Shown in pieces: positions 40,641 to 48,985 of a DNA stretch of 64,000 nt. A program made the position numbers and the translations under genes. Source of the stretch: Bradyrhizobium sp. WSM3983 (GTDB lineage: Bacteria; Pseudomonadota; Alphaproteobacteria; Rhizobiales; Xanthobacteraceae); contig NZ_AXAY01000016.1 of NCBI RefSeq assembly GCF_000473045.1, positions 180 to 64,179 on the forward strand, read 5' to 3'. Each line of letters starts with the position of its first letter. Positions within the stretch are counted from its first letter, which is position 1. The notes beneath the pieces are model-generated. The model was not told the origin of the DNA. It saw nothing but the letters and a program-made list of their open reading frames with translations, and ran no database searches.

Positions 40641-41906
40641 GTGAAAGTTCTGATCCTCGGCAGCGGTGTCATCGGTGTCACCTCTGCCTACTACCTCGCC
40701 CGTGCCGGCCACGAGGTGACGGTCGTCGACCGTCAGCCCGAGCCGGCGCTGGAGACCTCCTTTGCCAATGCCGGCGAAGTGTCGCCCGGCTATTCTTCGC
40801 CATGGGCCGGCCCCGGCGTGCCGGTGAAGGCGGTCAAATGGCTCTTGATGAAGCATGGCCCGCTGGTGATCCGGCCGAAGCTCGATCCGGTGATGTGGGT
40901 CTGGCTGCTCAAGCTGCTGCGCAACTGCACCAGCACGCGCTATGCGGTCAACAAGAGCCGGATGATCCCGATCGCGGAATACAGCCGCGACTGCCTGCGC
41001 GATCTGCGCCGCGACATCGGTATTCAATATGACGAGCGCTCGCAGGGCACGCTGCAGCTGTTCCGTTACCAGGCGCAGCTCGACGGCACCGGCGAAGACA
41101 TCGCCGTGCTCAAGCAATATGGCGTGCCTTTCGAGGTGCTGAGCCGCGAGGGCTGCATCGCGGTCGAGCCGGCGCTCGCCGGCGTCAAGGAGAAGTTCGC
41201 AGGCGGGCTTCGTCTGCCGCAGGACGAGACCGGCGATTGCCACATGTTCACGCAGGCGCTGGCCAAGCATGCCGAGACGCTCGGCGTGCGCTTCATGTTC
41301 AACACCGGCATCGACCGCATCGTCACCGACGGCACGGGCGTCAGCGGTGTCGCGACCAGCGCGGGCATGTTAGAGGCCGATGCCTACGTCCTCGCGCTCG
41401 GAAGCTGGTCGTCGCGTCTCGTCGCGCCGCTCGGCATCTCGCTGCCGGTCTATCCGGTGAAGGGCTATTCGATCACGGTGCCGATCAAGGACGCCTCCGG
41501 CGCGCCGGAATCGACGGTGATGGACGAGAGCTACAAGGTCGCGATCACGCGCCTGGGAAATCGCATCCGCGTCGGCGGCACCGCCGAAATCTCGGGCTTC
41601 TCGAGCAAGCTGTACGATGCCCGCCGCGCCACGCTCGATCACTCCCTGACTGATCTGTTCCCGCGTGGCGGCGATCTCTCCAAGGCGACGTTCTGGAGCG
41701 GCCTGCGTCCGATGACGCCGGACGGTCCGCCCGTGATCGGCCCGACGCAATACGCCAACCTCCATCTCAACACCGGCCACGGCACGCTCGGCTGGACCAT
41801 GTCCTGCGGCTCGGGGCGCGTGCTCGCGGATATGCTGTCGGGCGAGAAGCCGGAGGTCGATGTGAGCGCGCTGACGGTGGATCGGTACGCGCACCGGTTT
41901 GGTTAA
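40641..41906 (+). CDS. D-amino acid dehydrogenase (DadA-like)
   Basis: The 421-residue product is an FAD-dependent amino acid dehydrogenase of the DadA type. The Rossmann FAD motif is at the start (VLILGSGVIGVTSAYYLARA), followed by ETSFANAGEVSPGYSSPWAG, a DadA signature; the C-terminal FAD site is GLRPMTPDGPPVIG and LNTGHGTLGWTMSCGSG. It oxidises D-amino acids to keto acids at the inner face of the cytoplasmic membrane, passing electrons to quinone. The GTG start is preceded by GGGAGTTTGACCAAGC. With the aminotransferase it may funnel amino groups to pyruvate and alanine. A palindromic repeat follows. Confidence 0.88.
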   Translation: MKVLILGSGVIGVTSAYYLARAGHEVTVVDRQPEPALETSFANAGEVSPGYSSPWAGPGVPVKAVKWLLMKHGPLVIRPKLDPVMWVWLLKLLRNCTSTRYAVNKSRMIPIAEYSRDCLRDLRRDIGIQYDERSQGTLQLFRYQAQLDGTGEDIAVLKQYGVPFEVLSREGCIAVEPALAGVKEKFAGGLRLPQDETGDCHMFTQALAKHAETLGVRFMFNTGIDRIVTDGTGVSGVATSAGMLEADAYVLALGSWSSRLVAPLGISLPVYPVKGYSITVPIKDASGAPESTVMDESYKVAITRLGNRIRVGGTAEISGFSSKLYDARRATLDHSLTDLFPRGGDLSKATFWSGLRPMTPDGPPVIGPTQYANLHLNTGHGTLGWTMSCGSGRVLADMLSGEKPEVDVSALTVDRYAHRFG

Positions 41907-41919
41907 GACTCTATCCCCT

Positions 41920-42007
41920 CGTCATTGCGAGGAGCTCTTGCGACGAAGCAATCCAGAATCTCTCCGCGGCGGCAGTCTGGATTTGCTTCGCTCCGCTCGC
42001 AACGACG
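41920..42007. repeat. Palindromic dispersed repeat (CGTCATTGCGAG family)
   Basis: The arms are CGTCATTGCGAGGAGC..CGAAGCAATCCAGA and TCTGGATTTGCTTCG..CTCGCAACGACG, facing each other between the convergent ends of the dadA-like and XRE-cupin genes. A second copy lies at 53146-53225, also between convergent genes. Confidence 0.82.
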
Positions 42008-42019
42008 GAAGCGGAGAAT

Positions 42020-42679
42020 TCAAGCCGTCCCCGTCACGCAATTCACCCACAGCACGACCGCCTTCGCATCCTGCGCCGGGTTGGAAAACCGGTGCGGCCT
42101 TTGGCTCGCAAAGCGAAAACTGTCGCCCGTCTTCAGCGACCACGTCTCGCTGTCCACCGTCAGCATCATCTCGCCTTCCAGCACCAGGCCAGCCTCTTCG
42201 CCGTCATGGGTGTAGAGTTCGTCGCCCGTCGAGCCGCCGGGCTCCAGATGCACCAGGAACAGATTGAGCCGGTTGTCGGCACTCGCAGGGCTGAGCAACT
42301 GCTTGGACACACCCGTGCGCCAGAGTTTTAGCTCGGGCCGCTGCAGTCCGCGCGTCACCACCTGATCCGAGGCACCGTCGGCGTTCGGGCTCGCGCCGAA
42401 CAGCGCGGCGATGCCAACGCCGAGCACGTCGGAAAGCGTTGCCAGCACGCGCAGCGACGGCGATGACAGGCCGCGCTCGATCTGGCTGAGGAAGCCGATC
42501 GACAGATTGGTGCGCGCGGCGACCGTCTCGAGCGAGAATTGCCTGATACGCCTGAGATCGCGGATGCGGCGGCCGACCGCGACGTCCATGGCAGGCTCCG
42601 CCGGCTTCGCAGTCGCCTTTTTCACCTTCCTGGCCGGCTTTGCGGCGGCCGGTTTGCGCAATCTTTTGCCACCGCTCAC
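42020..42679 (-). CDS. XRE-family regulator with cupin domain (PuuR-like) 2
   Basis: The 219-residue product has a basic N-terminal tail (KPAAAKPARKVKKATAKP), a helix-turn-helix (about 33-90: IRDLRRIRQFSLETVAARTN, LSIGFLSQIERGLSSPSLRV) and a cupin (about 145-215: YTHDGEEAGLVLEGEMMLTV, SQRPHRFSN). It is the same class as the regulator at 38544-39092 but only distantly similar. The start is a GTG with AAGGAAG upstream; a later ATG (MDVAVGRR) would also give a functional protein. It diverges from the ABC transporter genes across 161 bases and probably regulates them. Confidence 0.85.
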   Translation of the reverse strand: MSGGKRLRKPAAAKPARKVKKATAKPAEPAMDVAVGRRIRDLRRIRQFSLETVAARTNLSIGFLSQIERGLSSPSLRVLATLSDVLGVGIAALFGASPNADGASDQVVTRGLQRPELKLWRTGVSKQLLSPASADNRLNLFLVHLEPGGSTGDELYTHDGEEAGLVLEGEMMLTVDSETWSLKTGDSFRFASQRPHRFSNPAQDAKAVVLWVNCVTGTA

Positions 42680-42840
42680 GTCAAACCGCTTCCTTCATGT
42701 GCATGAAAACCGCTTGCGTCATCCGCGAAAGTGTGACCAAATTTTCATATTGGTGAAAATAGGCCGAAACGGCTCGGTCCGCAACGTCTGCGACCACGAC
42801 GTGCGAGCGCCGACAACGGCCGGACCCAAAGGGGGATGCG

Positions 42841-43599
42841 ATGAAGCGTTTTGGTCTGGCCGCGGTTGCGGCGCTCGCACTTGCAGCCATCGTGCCGGCT
42901 TCGGCGCAGCAGGTGCTGAAGGTCGGCTCGACGCCGACCGGCATTCCCTTCACCTTCCTCGAGACCAAGACCAACACCATCCAGGGCATCATGGTCGATC
43001 TTGTCACCGAGATCGGCAAGGATGCCGGCTTCAACGTGCAGATCGAGCCGATGCAGTTCTCGGCGCTGATCCCGTCGCTGACCTCGGGCAAGATCGACAT
43101 CATCGCGGCTGCGATGTTCATCACGGCGCCGCGGAAAGAGGTCGTCGATTTCTCCGACCCGATCTACACCTATGGCGAAGGCCTGGTGGTGCCGAAGAGC
43201 GACACCAAGCCCTATGCCACGCAGGACGATCTGAAGGGCGAGACGGTCGGTGCCCAGGTCGGCACCGCCTTCGTCGATGCGCTGAAGAAGTCCGGCCTGT
43301 TCGCCGACGTCAAGGCCTACGACACCATCCCCGACATCCTGCGCGACGTGAACACCGGCCGCCTCAAGGCCGGCTACGCCGACTATCCGATCCTGGCCTA
43401 TAATCTGAAGCAGGGCGGCTTCCCCGAGGTGCGGCTGATCGACGGCTACAAGCCGGTCACTGTCGGCTCCGTCGGCATCGGCGTGCGCAAGGGTGAGAGC
43501 ACGCTGCTCGGCAAGATCAATGCGTCGCTGGCGAAACTCAAGGCCAACGGCACCATCGACAAGATCCTCGACAAATGGGGCCTGAAGGCCCAGGGCTGA
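42841..43599 (+). CDS. Amino-acid-type ABC transporter substrate-binding protein
   Basis: The 252-residue product is a family 3 extracellular solute-binding protein with a signal peptide (MKRFGLAAVAALALAAIVPA, cut near SAQQ). The binding-protein core contains VGSTPTGIPFTFLETKTNTI, MVDLVTEIGKDAGFNV and IDIIAAAMFITAPRKEVVDF, characteristic of polar amino acid or ectoine-like ligands. It starts a three-gene transporter operon (permease 26 bases downstream, ATPase overlapping it) and precedes an amine oxidase-like gene. The divergent XRE-cupin gene is the probable regulator. The specific ligand cannot be read. Confidence 0.88.
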   Translation: MKRFGLAAVAALALAAIVPASAQQVLKVGSTPTGIPFTFLETKTNTIQGIMVDLVTEIGKDAGFNVQIEPMQFSALIPSLTSGKIDIIAAAMFITAPRKEVVDFSDPIYTYGEGLVVPKSDTKPYATQDDLKGETVGAQVGTAFVDALKKSGLFADVKAYDTIPDILRDVNTGRLKAGYADYPILAYNLKQGGFPEVRLIDGYKPVTVGSVGIGVRKGESTLLGKINASLAKLKANGTIDKILDKWGLKAQG

Positions 43600-43624
43600 T
43601 GAGAGGCGTATCGAAGGCTGCCCG

Positions 43625-44278
43625 ATGAAAGGTTTTTGGCACGACGCCGTCGAGTTCTTCCCGATCCTGATGAGCGGCGTCGCGCTGACGATCGTCGTCA
43701 CCATCGGCTCGCTGCTGCTCTCGACGGCGCTCGGCCTGATCTGGGCGATGATGCGGGTCTCCGGCATCAAGGCGCTGTCGATGCTCAGCGCCAGCCTGAT
43801 CAACGTGATCCGCGGCATCCCGATCATCGTGCTGCTGTTCTATCTCTACTTCGTGATGCCTGATCTCGGCGTCACGTTGTCGGCGTTGCAGGCCGCGATT
43901 CTCGGGCTCGGCATCGCCTATTCGGCCTATCAGGCGGAAAACTTCCGCGCCGGCATCGAGGCCATCGACAAGGGCCAGATCGAGGCGGCGCAGTCGATCG
44001 GCATGGGCTGGTGGCTCACCATGCGCCGCGTGGTGCTGCCGCAGGCCGTGCGCATCGTGCTGCCTCCTTACGGCAACGTCATGATCATGATGCTGAAGGA
44101 TTCCTCGCAGGCCTCGACGATCACGGTCGCCGAGCTTGCCCTTCAGGGCAAGCTGATCGCGTCCTCGACCTTCAAGAACACCAACGTGTTTACGATGGTG
44201 GCGCTAATGTACCTCACCATGAGCATTCCGCTGATCCTGCTGGTCCGCCACTTCGAGAAGCGGGCCGGCAAGAAATGA
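43625..44278 (+). CDS. Amino-acid-type ABC transporter permease
   Basis: The 217-residue product has about five membrane helices and the EAA loop of HisMQ-type permeases: EAIDKGQIEAAQSIGMGWWL with the following RRVVLPQAVRIVLPPYGN. A single permease gene suggests a homodimer. RGIPIIVLLFYLYFVMPDLG and AYQAENFRAGIEAI are typical of polar amino acid permeases. The ATG is close after the binding-protein gene, and its stop overlaps the ATPase start as ATGA. Confidence 0.9.
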   Translation: MKGFWHDAVEFFPILMSGVALTIVVTIGSLLLSTALGLIWAMMRVSGIKALSMLSASLINVIRGIPIIVLLFYLYFVMPDLGVTLSALQAAILGLGIAYSAYQAENFRAGIEAIDKGQIEAAQSIGMGWWLTMRRVVLPQAVRIVLPPYGNVMIMMLKDSSQASTITVAELALQGKLIASSTFKNTNVFTMVALMYLTMSIPLILLVRHFEKRAGKK

Positions 44279-45006
44279 TTGAGCTCAACGACGTCCACAA
44301 GAGCTTTGGCCAGGTCGAGGTGCTCAAGGGCATCACGGCCTCCGTGCAGAAGGGCGAGGTGGTCTGCATCATTGGTCCATCGGGATCGGGCAAGTCCACC
44401 ATCCTGCGCTGTATCAACGGGCTTGAAAGCTACGACCGCGGCGAGATCAGCGTCGAAGGCCTCAAGGTCGACCGCGATGCGTCCTCGATCGTGAACATCC
44501 GCACCCAGGTTTCGATGGTGTTCCAGCGTTTCAACCTGTTCCCGCATCGGACAGTGCTGGAAAACGTCATCGAGGGGCCGCTCTTCGTGAAGAAGGAGCC
44601 GCGCGCCCAGGTATACGAGCGCGGACGCGCGCTGCTTGCTCGCGTCGGGCTTGCCGAGAAGGCTGATGTGCATCCGCCGCAGCTCTCCGGCGGCCAGCAG
44701 CAGCGCGTCGCGATCGCGCGTGCGCTGGCGATGCAGCCGAAGGCGATCCTGTTCGACGAACCGACTTCGGCGCTTGATCCGGAGCTCGTCGGCGACGTTC
44801 TCGGCGTGATGCGCAAGCTCGCCGACGACGGCATGACCATGGTCGTCGTCACCCACGAGATGGGCTTTGCTCGCGACGTCGCCGACCGTGTGCTGTTCAT
44901 TGATGGTGGCGTCATCGTCGAGCAGGGGCCTGCGAAAGCGCTACTCAATCAACCCCAGCATCCGCGCACGCAGGACTTTTTGCGCCGCGTGCTGCATCCG
45001 CTCTGA
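44275..45006 (+). CDS. Amino-acid-type ABC transporter ATPase
   Basis: The 243-residue product is a GlnQ/HisP-type ATPase. Walker A is GPSGSGKST (about 35-43), the Q-loop lies at VFQRFNLFPH, the ABC signature is LSGGQQQRVAIARA, Walker B is ILFDEPTSALDPE, and the switch His is in VVVTHEMGFA. It energises the transporter encoded by the preceding genes. The start overlaps the permease stop by four bases; the PuuB-like oxidase follows after 12 bases, so uptake and first oxidation are probably co-transcribed. Confidence 0.93.
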   Translation: MIELNDVHKSFGQVEVLKGITASVQKGEVVCIIGPSGSGKSTILRCINGLESYDRGEISVEGLKVDRDASSIVNIRTQVSMVFQRFNLFPHRTVLENVIEGPLFVKKEPRAQVYERGRALLARVGLAEKADVHPPQLSGGQQQRVAIARALAMQPKAILFDEPTSALDPELVGDVLGVMRKLADDGMTMVVVTHEMGFARDVADRVLFIDGGVIVEQGPAKALLNQPQHPRTQDFLRRVLHPL

Positions 45007-45018
45007 CCGGACTTCGCC

Positions 45019-46302
45019 ATGACGCGCCTGCCTCTGCCGCCCTCGCTCTATGCCGACACCGCCGTCACGCCGGTGGGTACGCCGCCGCTCGATACCGACA
45101 AGAATGTTTCCGTGGCCATCATCGGCGGCGGCTACACGGGTCTCTCCACCGCGCTGCATCTCGCCGAGCAGGGCGTCGAGGCGCTGGTGCTGGAGGCGCA
45201 GGAACCGGGCTGGGGCGCATCCGGCAACAATGGCGGCCACACCAATCCCGGATTAAAGCACGATCCCGATCAGATCGAGGCTGATTTCGGCGCCGAGCTC
45301 GGCCGCCGCATGATCGCGTTCTCCTACGGCACCACCAACTTCACGCACGAGTTGATCCGCCGTTACCAGATCCCGTGCGAGGCGAGGCAGAACGGCACGC
45401 TGCGTGCGGCCTATAACGAGGCCAGCGCCGCCGCGATCGAGAAGACCGCGCAGCAATGCATCCGCCGCGGCATGCCGGTAACGTATCTGAACCGCGAGCA
45501 GTTGCGCGCGATGACCGGCACCGACCGCTACATCGGCGCCATGCTGGATATCCGCGGCGGCGATTTGCATCCGCTCAGCTACGCCCGCGGCCTCGCGCGC
45601 GCCGCGATCTCCGCCGGCGCGAAGGTCCATGGCGAGACGCCGGCACTGTCGCTCCGTCGCGACGGCAGCCGCTGGCGCATCGAGACGCCGCGCGCGGTCG
45701 TGCATGCCGACAAGGTGCTGCTCGCGACCAATGGTTTTACCGACGATCTCTGGCCGGCGCTCCGCCGTTCCATCGTCCCGGTGTTCTCCTCGATCGCGGC
45801 CACCGCGCCATTGTCCAATGAGGTTGCCCGCTCGATCATGCCGACGCGGCCAGTGCTCTACGAAAGCGGCCACATCACGGTCTATTACCGCATCGATCAG
45901 CAAAACCGTCTGCTGATGGGCGGCCGCGGGCCGATGCGCTGGATCAACTCGCCATCCGACGTCGCCTATCTCATGCGTTACGCCGAGCGGCTCTGGCCGC
46001 AGCTCAAGGGCGTGGCCTGGACCCATGGCTGGAACAGCCGGCTCGCAATCACCAAGGACCACTATCCGCATGTGCACGAGCCGGCGGAGGGCGTGCTGAT
46101 CTCGCTCGGCTGCAACGGCCGCGGTGTCGCGCTCTCGACCGCGATGGGCGCGCAACTCGCGCGTCGCCTGATCGGCGGCGCTAAGGCCGAGATCGACATG
46201 CCCATCACCGGCATCAATCCGATCCCGATGCACGCGTTCTGGCCGGTGGGCGTGACCACAGCCGTGATTGCGGGGCGCGTGCGCGACCGGCTGGGGATCT
46301 AG
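45019..46302 (+). CDS. FAD-dependent amine oxidoreductase (PuuB/OrdL-like)
   Basis: The 427-residue product is a DAO-fold FAD enzyme with VAIIGGGYTGLSTALHLAEQ at about 31-50 and WGASGNNGGHTNPG at about 65-78, which closely follows gamma-glutamylputrescine oxidase PuuB and related OrdL proteins. The C-terminal FAD contact is VLISLGCNGRGVALSTAMG. Possible substrates are gamma-glutamylated amines, glycine-like N-methyl amino acids or other secondary amines. It is downstream of the ABC transporter genes with only 12 bases between, which points to oxidation of the imported compound. No glutamate-putrescine ligase (PuuA) gene is in the window. Confidence 0.83.
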   Translation: MTRLPLPPSLYADTAVTPVGTPPLDTDKNVSVAIIGGGYTGLSTALHLAEQGVEALVLEAQEPGWGASGNNGGHTNPGLKHDPDQIEADFGAELGRRMIAFSYGTTNFTHELIRRYQIPCEARQNGTLRAAYNEASAAAIEKTAQQCIRRGMPVTYLNREQLRAMTGTDRYIGAMLDIRGGDLHPLSYARGLARAAISAGAKVHGETPALSLRRDGSRWRIETPRAVVHADKVLLATNGFTDDLWPALRRSIVPVFSSIAATAPLSNEVARSIMPTRPVLYESGHITVYYRIDQQNRLLMGGRGPMRWINSPSDVAYLMRYAERLWPQLKGVAWTHGWNSRLAITKDHYPHVHEPAEGVLISLGCNGRGVALSTAMGAQLARRLIGGAKAEIDMPITGINPIPMHAFWPVGVTTAVIAGRVRDRLGI

Positions 46303-46339
46303 AGCGCATTAGGATTTGACTGCGGCCGCGAAGCAGGTG

Positions 46340-46474
46340 CGCTCCCTCTCCCGCTTGCAGGAGAGGGCTGGGGAGAGGGCTGTCTCCACTGGGAAGAACC
46401 CCCAAGAGGAGAAAGCCCTCACCCGGCGCGCTCTGCGAGCGCGTCGACCTCTCCCGCAAGCGGGAGAGGTGCAG
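46340..46474. repeat. Paired inverted REP-like element between convergent genes
   Basis: Left unit CTCCCTCTCCCGCTTGCAGG and AGAGGGCTGGGGAGAGGG; right unit GCCCTCACCCGGCGCGCTC and CGACCTCTCCCGCAAGCGGG with AGAGGT. The same family as the elements at 2862-3016 and 12024-12151, and again it lies between convergent stops (PuuB-like and gamma-glutamyltransferase genes). Confidence 0.78.
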
Positions 46475-46505
46475 CAGCGCCCGTGGCCCGATCGCGTTTC
46501 CTTAA

Positions 46506-48095
46506 TCAGTCCTCCGCCACCGCGTCGGCCCAGGGCTGGAAGATTTCGACCGCGCCAAAGTTCGTGTCGCCATCGCGCATCACCACGCTCGGGCAGGCGA
46601 ATTTTTGCGGCAAGGCCTGCACCTGGCTCTCCTCATAGTCGAAATGCGCGGCCAGGACTTTGCGTGCTTCCTCTGGCAGCCTGATATCGCCGATCACGAC
46701 CGCGCCCTCGCTGGCGTCGATGCGCGGCTGGTGGATGGCGGCATCGAGATCCATGTCGAAATCCATCGCAAAGGAGACAAGCTGCATCACCGACGGCAGG
46801 ATGCGGCGGCCGCCGGACGCGCCGACCGCGAGGCGCTTGCCGTCCCTGGTCTCGGCGATGACAGGCGTGTAGTTGCAGAGGCAGCGCTTGCCGGGGGCGA
46901 GCGAATTGGTGGTGCCGGGCGTCGGATCGAACCACATGATGCCGTTGTTCATGGCGATGCCGCTGTGCGGCGTCACATATTTCGAGCCGAACGACGAGAG
47001 CAGCGTCTGCGTCACCGCGGCGATGTTGCCGTGGCGATCGACCACGGAGAAATGCGTCGTGCAGGCGGGCGCGAGATATTCGGCGCCGAGCGAGCGCTTG
47101 CCGTCGGCATCGCCCATATCCTTGAGTCGCTCGCGGAAGGCCGCCTGCAGGGCGCGCGCATATTCGACATAGGCGGCTGCATCCGGCGCGTTCGCCGGCT
47201 GCAGGTTCTGCTGCAACAGGCGCAGCGCATGCGCCATGGTCGGCCCGGCCGTGAGTTCGGGCGTCGCATAGACCTTGCCGTTGCGATAGGGGATCGCCAG
47301 CGGCTCGCGCAGATGGGCGCGGAACGCGGCGAGATCCTCGACCGACAGCGAGCCGCCGTCAGCTTTGATGTCGGATGCGATGCTCTTGGCGAGGTCGCCC
47401 TGGTAGAAGTCCCGCGGACCGGCTTCGGCGAGGTGCGACAGCGTCGCCTTGAGCGCGTCCTGCGGCAGCCGGGTCTCGGACTTGATGCCCCATGGCGGGC
47501 TCGGCGGCAGGCCGTCCTTCAGGAATGCTGCAGCGCTTGCGGGATAACGCCGGAGATCGGCCGCCGAGGCCGTGATCGTCAGTGCGGTCCACCAATCGAC
47601 CAGCAGGCCTTCGCCGGCGAGCGCGACGGCCGGCGCCACCAGATCCTTCCACGGCATCTTGGCGTAGCGGCGATGCGCTTCCTCCATGCCGGCGACGACG
47701 CCGGGCACGGCGATCGCACCGGGACCGTGGATGTTGTGGTCGTCCTTCACCCGCTGCCAGGGAAACAGGTCGGAGGCTGCGCCTTCGCCGCTGAGCGGAT
47801 AGTCGGACACGCGCAGGCTCTGCGGCGCGCACATGCCGTAGTCGATCACCTGGTAGCGATTTTCCTTGGCGCGGTAGAGCACCATCGCGCCGCCGCCGCC
47901 GATGCCGCTGTTCCAGGGCTCCAGCACGTTCAGCGCAAAGGTGGTCGCCACGATCGCGTCGACGCAATCGCCGCCCGCCGCCAGCACCTGCGCCCCCACC
48001 TCGGCCGCCCGCCGCGATTGCGAGGCGACAATGCCGCCCTTGGACGTGACGGCGGGTTTGCGGACGGTTTGGTTGAGGCTGAACTGATGAGGCAT
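46506..48095 (-). CDS. Gamma-glutamyltransferase family protein
   Basis: The 529-residue product is an Ntn-hydrolase of the gamma-glutamyltransferase family. The N-terminal part has GIVASQSRRAAEVGAQVLAA and the glycine-rich GIGGGGAMVLY; the self-cleavage and catalytic Thr is in CTTHFSVVDRHGN (about residue 347), and SGGRRILPSVMQL follows in the small subunit. No signal peptide is visible, so it may be cytoplasmic, unlike E. coli GGT. It could hydrolyse gamma-glutamyl amides such as those made in putrescine breakdown. The ATG at 48095 starts the conserved region (MPHQFSLNQTVRKP); the open frame upstream is not family-like. Confidence 0.85.
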   Translation of the reverse strand: MPHQFSLNQTVRKPAVTSKGGIVASQSRRAAEVGAQVLAAGGDCVDAIVATTFALNVLEPWNSGIGGGGAMVLYRAKENRYQVIDYGMCAPQSLRVSDYPLSGEGAASDLFPWQRVKDDHNIHGPGAIAVPGVVAGMEEAHRRYAKMPWKDLVAPAVALAGEGLLVDWWTALTITASAADLRRYPASAAAFLKDGLPPSPPWGIKSETRLPQDALKATLSHLAEAGPRDFYQGDLAKSIASDIKADGGSLSVEDLAAFRAHLREPLAIPYRNGKVYATPELTAGPTMAHALRLLQQNLQPANAPDAAAYVEYARALQAAFRERLKDMGDADGKRSLGAEYLAPACTTHFSVVDRHGNIAAVTQTLLSSFGSKYVTPHSGIAMNNGIMWFDPTPGTTNSLAPGKRCLCNYTPVIAETRDGKRLAVGASGGRRILPSVMQLVSFAMDFDMDLDAAIHQPRIDASEGAVVIGDIRLPEEARKVLAAHFDYEESQVQALPQKFACPSVVMRDGDTNFGAVEIFQPWADAVAED

Positions 48096-48102
48096 GATGT
48101 CG

Positions 48103-48124
48103 CTTGTGCTTGTCTTGTGCTTGT
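48103..48124. repeat. Two-copy 11-base tandem repeat upstream of the gamma-glutamyltransferase gene
   Basis: CTTGTGCTTGT occurs twice in direct tandem, ending eight bases before the start codon on the minus strand. It may be a slippage-prone site; no binding role can be read from it. Confidence 0.5.
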
Positions 48125-48247
48125 CTTGGCTTCGTTGCGCTGACGTCGAAGCTCCGCAATTGGCGGAGCACGCGAAGAATGGCACATTGCCGCCAACGAG
48201 AACATCCCGGCCATCCACGTTCTTCCGCGCTAGAGGCAAAGACGTGA

Positions 48248-48309
48248 ATGCCCGGGCCTTCGCCTCGCCGAAGCGGCTTTGGCCGCGCAGGCGGGACAAG
48301 CCCGGGCAT
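48248..48309. repeat. Short inverted repeat (ATGCCCGGG family)
   Basis: ATGCCCGGG at 48248-48256 pairs with CCCGGGCAT at 48301-48309. The interior contains a smaller imperfect palindrome. It is a dispersed-repeat type that I associate with Bradyrhizobium intergenic DNA. Nothing else is visible in the 263-base gap 48096-48358. Confidence 0.6.
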
Positions 48310-48358
48310 GAGACGAGTTGAGAGACCGATCAGTTGGAAAGCAGCAAAGGCGCCAGGC

Positions 48359-48535
48359 TCAGAGCTCGCGGTTCAGCCGGCTGGCCTGATATTTGGCGTG
48401 CCATTTCGGGCCCGGACCGCGCATGTAGTGAAGCTCGGGGCGGTAGGGGTTGCCTGCGATCCGCACCAGCTTCTGCCATTTGGTGGCGACGAAGGCGAAG
48501 GGCTGCCGGAGCAGGGTCAAAGAAGCGAGCAGCAT
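48359..48535 (-). CDS. Small conserved-looking protein of 58 residues
   Basis: The 58-residue product is basic and aromatic-rich, with PFAFVATKWQKLVRIAGNPY followed by RPELHYMRGPGPKWHAKYQA and SRLNREL. It has no signal peptide or membrane segment beyond a short hydrophobic start. TTGAGGTGATGCC gives a strong ribosome site before the ATG, and that site overlaps the stop of the upstream DUF6894-like gene, so the two are co-transcribed and probably coupled. I do not recognise the family. The start and codon pattern make it a real gene rather than a chance frame. Confidence 0.62.
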   Translation of the reverse strand: MLLASLTLLRQPFAFVATKWQKLVRIAGNPYRPELHYMRGPGPKWHAKYQASRLNREL

Positions 48536-48544
48536 GGCATCACC

Positions 48545-48778
48545 TCAATGCGGCTTGCCGAGCATGGCGGTGAAGGGAAGATCGAAGATCTCCTCGCCAT
48601 CGTCGTCGCTGATATGGATCACCCAATCACGCCAATCCTCGGCGCCGGGCGTCTCGATCATCGAGCGCATGATCTGGGCGGCGCGGTCGCGCGCCTCGGT
48701 CAGGTTGGCGACTGCCATGCCGTAGCGATCGATCAGCGTGCCTTCGGCATTCGAGCAGTGGAAATACATCTGAACCAT
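48545..48778 (-). CDS. DUF6894-like small protein
   Basis: The 77-residue product starts MVQMYFHCSNAEGTLIDRYG and carries AVANLTEARDRAAQIMRSMI, then DWRDWVIHISDDDGEEIFDL and PFTAML, the pattern of DUF6894 proteins that are abundant in Bradyrhizobium and Methylobacterium. CAGAGGAGGCGTGT precedes the ATG at 48778. Function is unknown. The 58-residue gene follows by nine bases on the same strand. The 207 bases upstream, to the dehydrogenase-like gene, should hold both promoters. Confidence 0.75.
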   Translation of the reverse strand: MVQMYFHCSNAEGTLIDRYGMAVANLTEARDRAAQIMRSMIETPGAEDWRDWVIHISDDDGEEIFDLPFTAMLGKPH

Positions 48779-48985
48779 ACACGCCTCCTCTGGAAAGCGA
48801 TTTGGACGGCATATCGATACCATCCGAAACAGTCGAAGAATATTCGGGCCAAGCCCGGTAAGGGAATCTACGGGGATTGGTCGGCACGAAGAGCCCTGCG
48901 GGTTTGATCACAGGGGAGTGATGTTCAACTGGACGGCGCCAAAGCGGCGTGGAACAACTCGCGGCCGAAAGCCGGGGAGGCCGCT

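Noticed and set aside
48103..48124. CRISPR-like or regulatory tandem array
   Set aside because: Only two 11-base copies with no spacers; no further copies follow.
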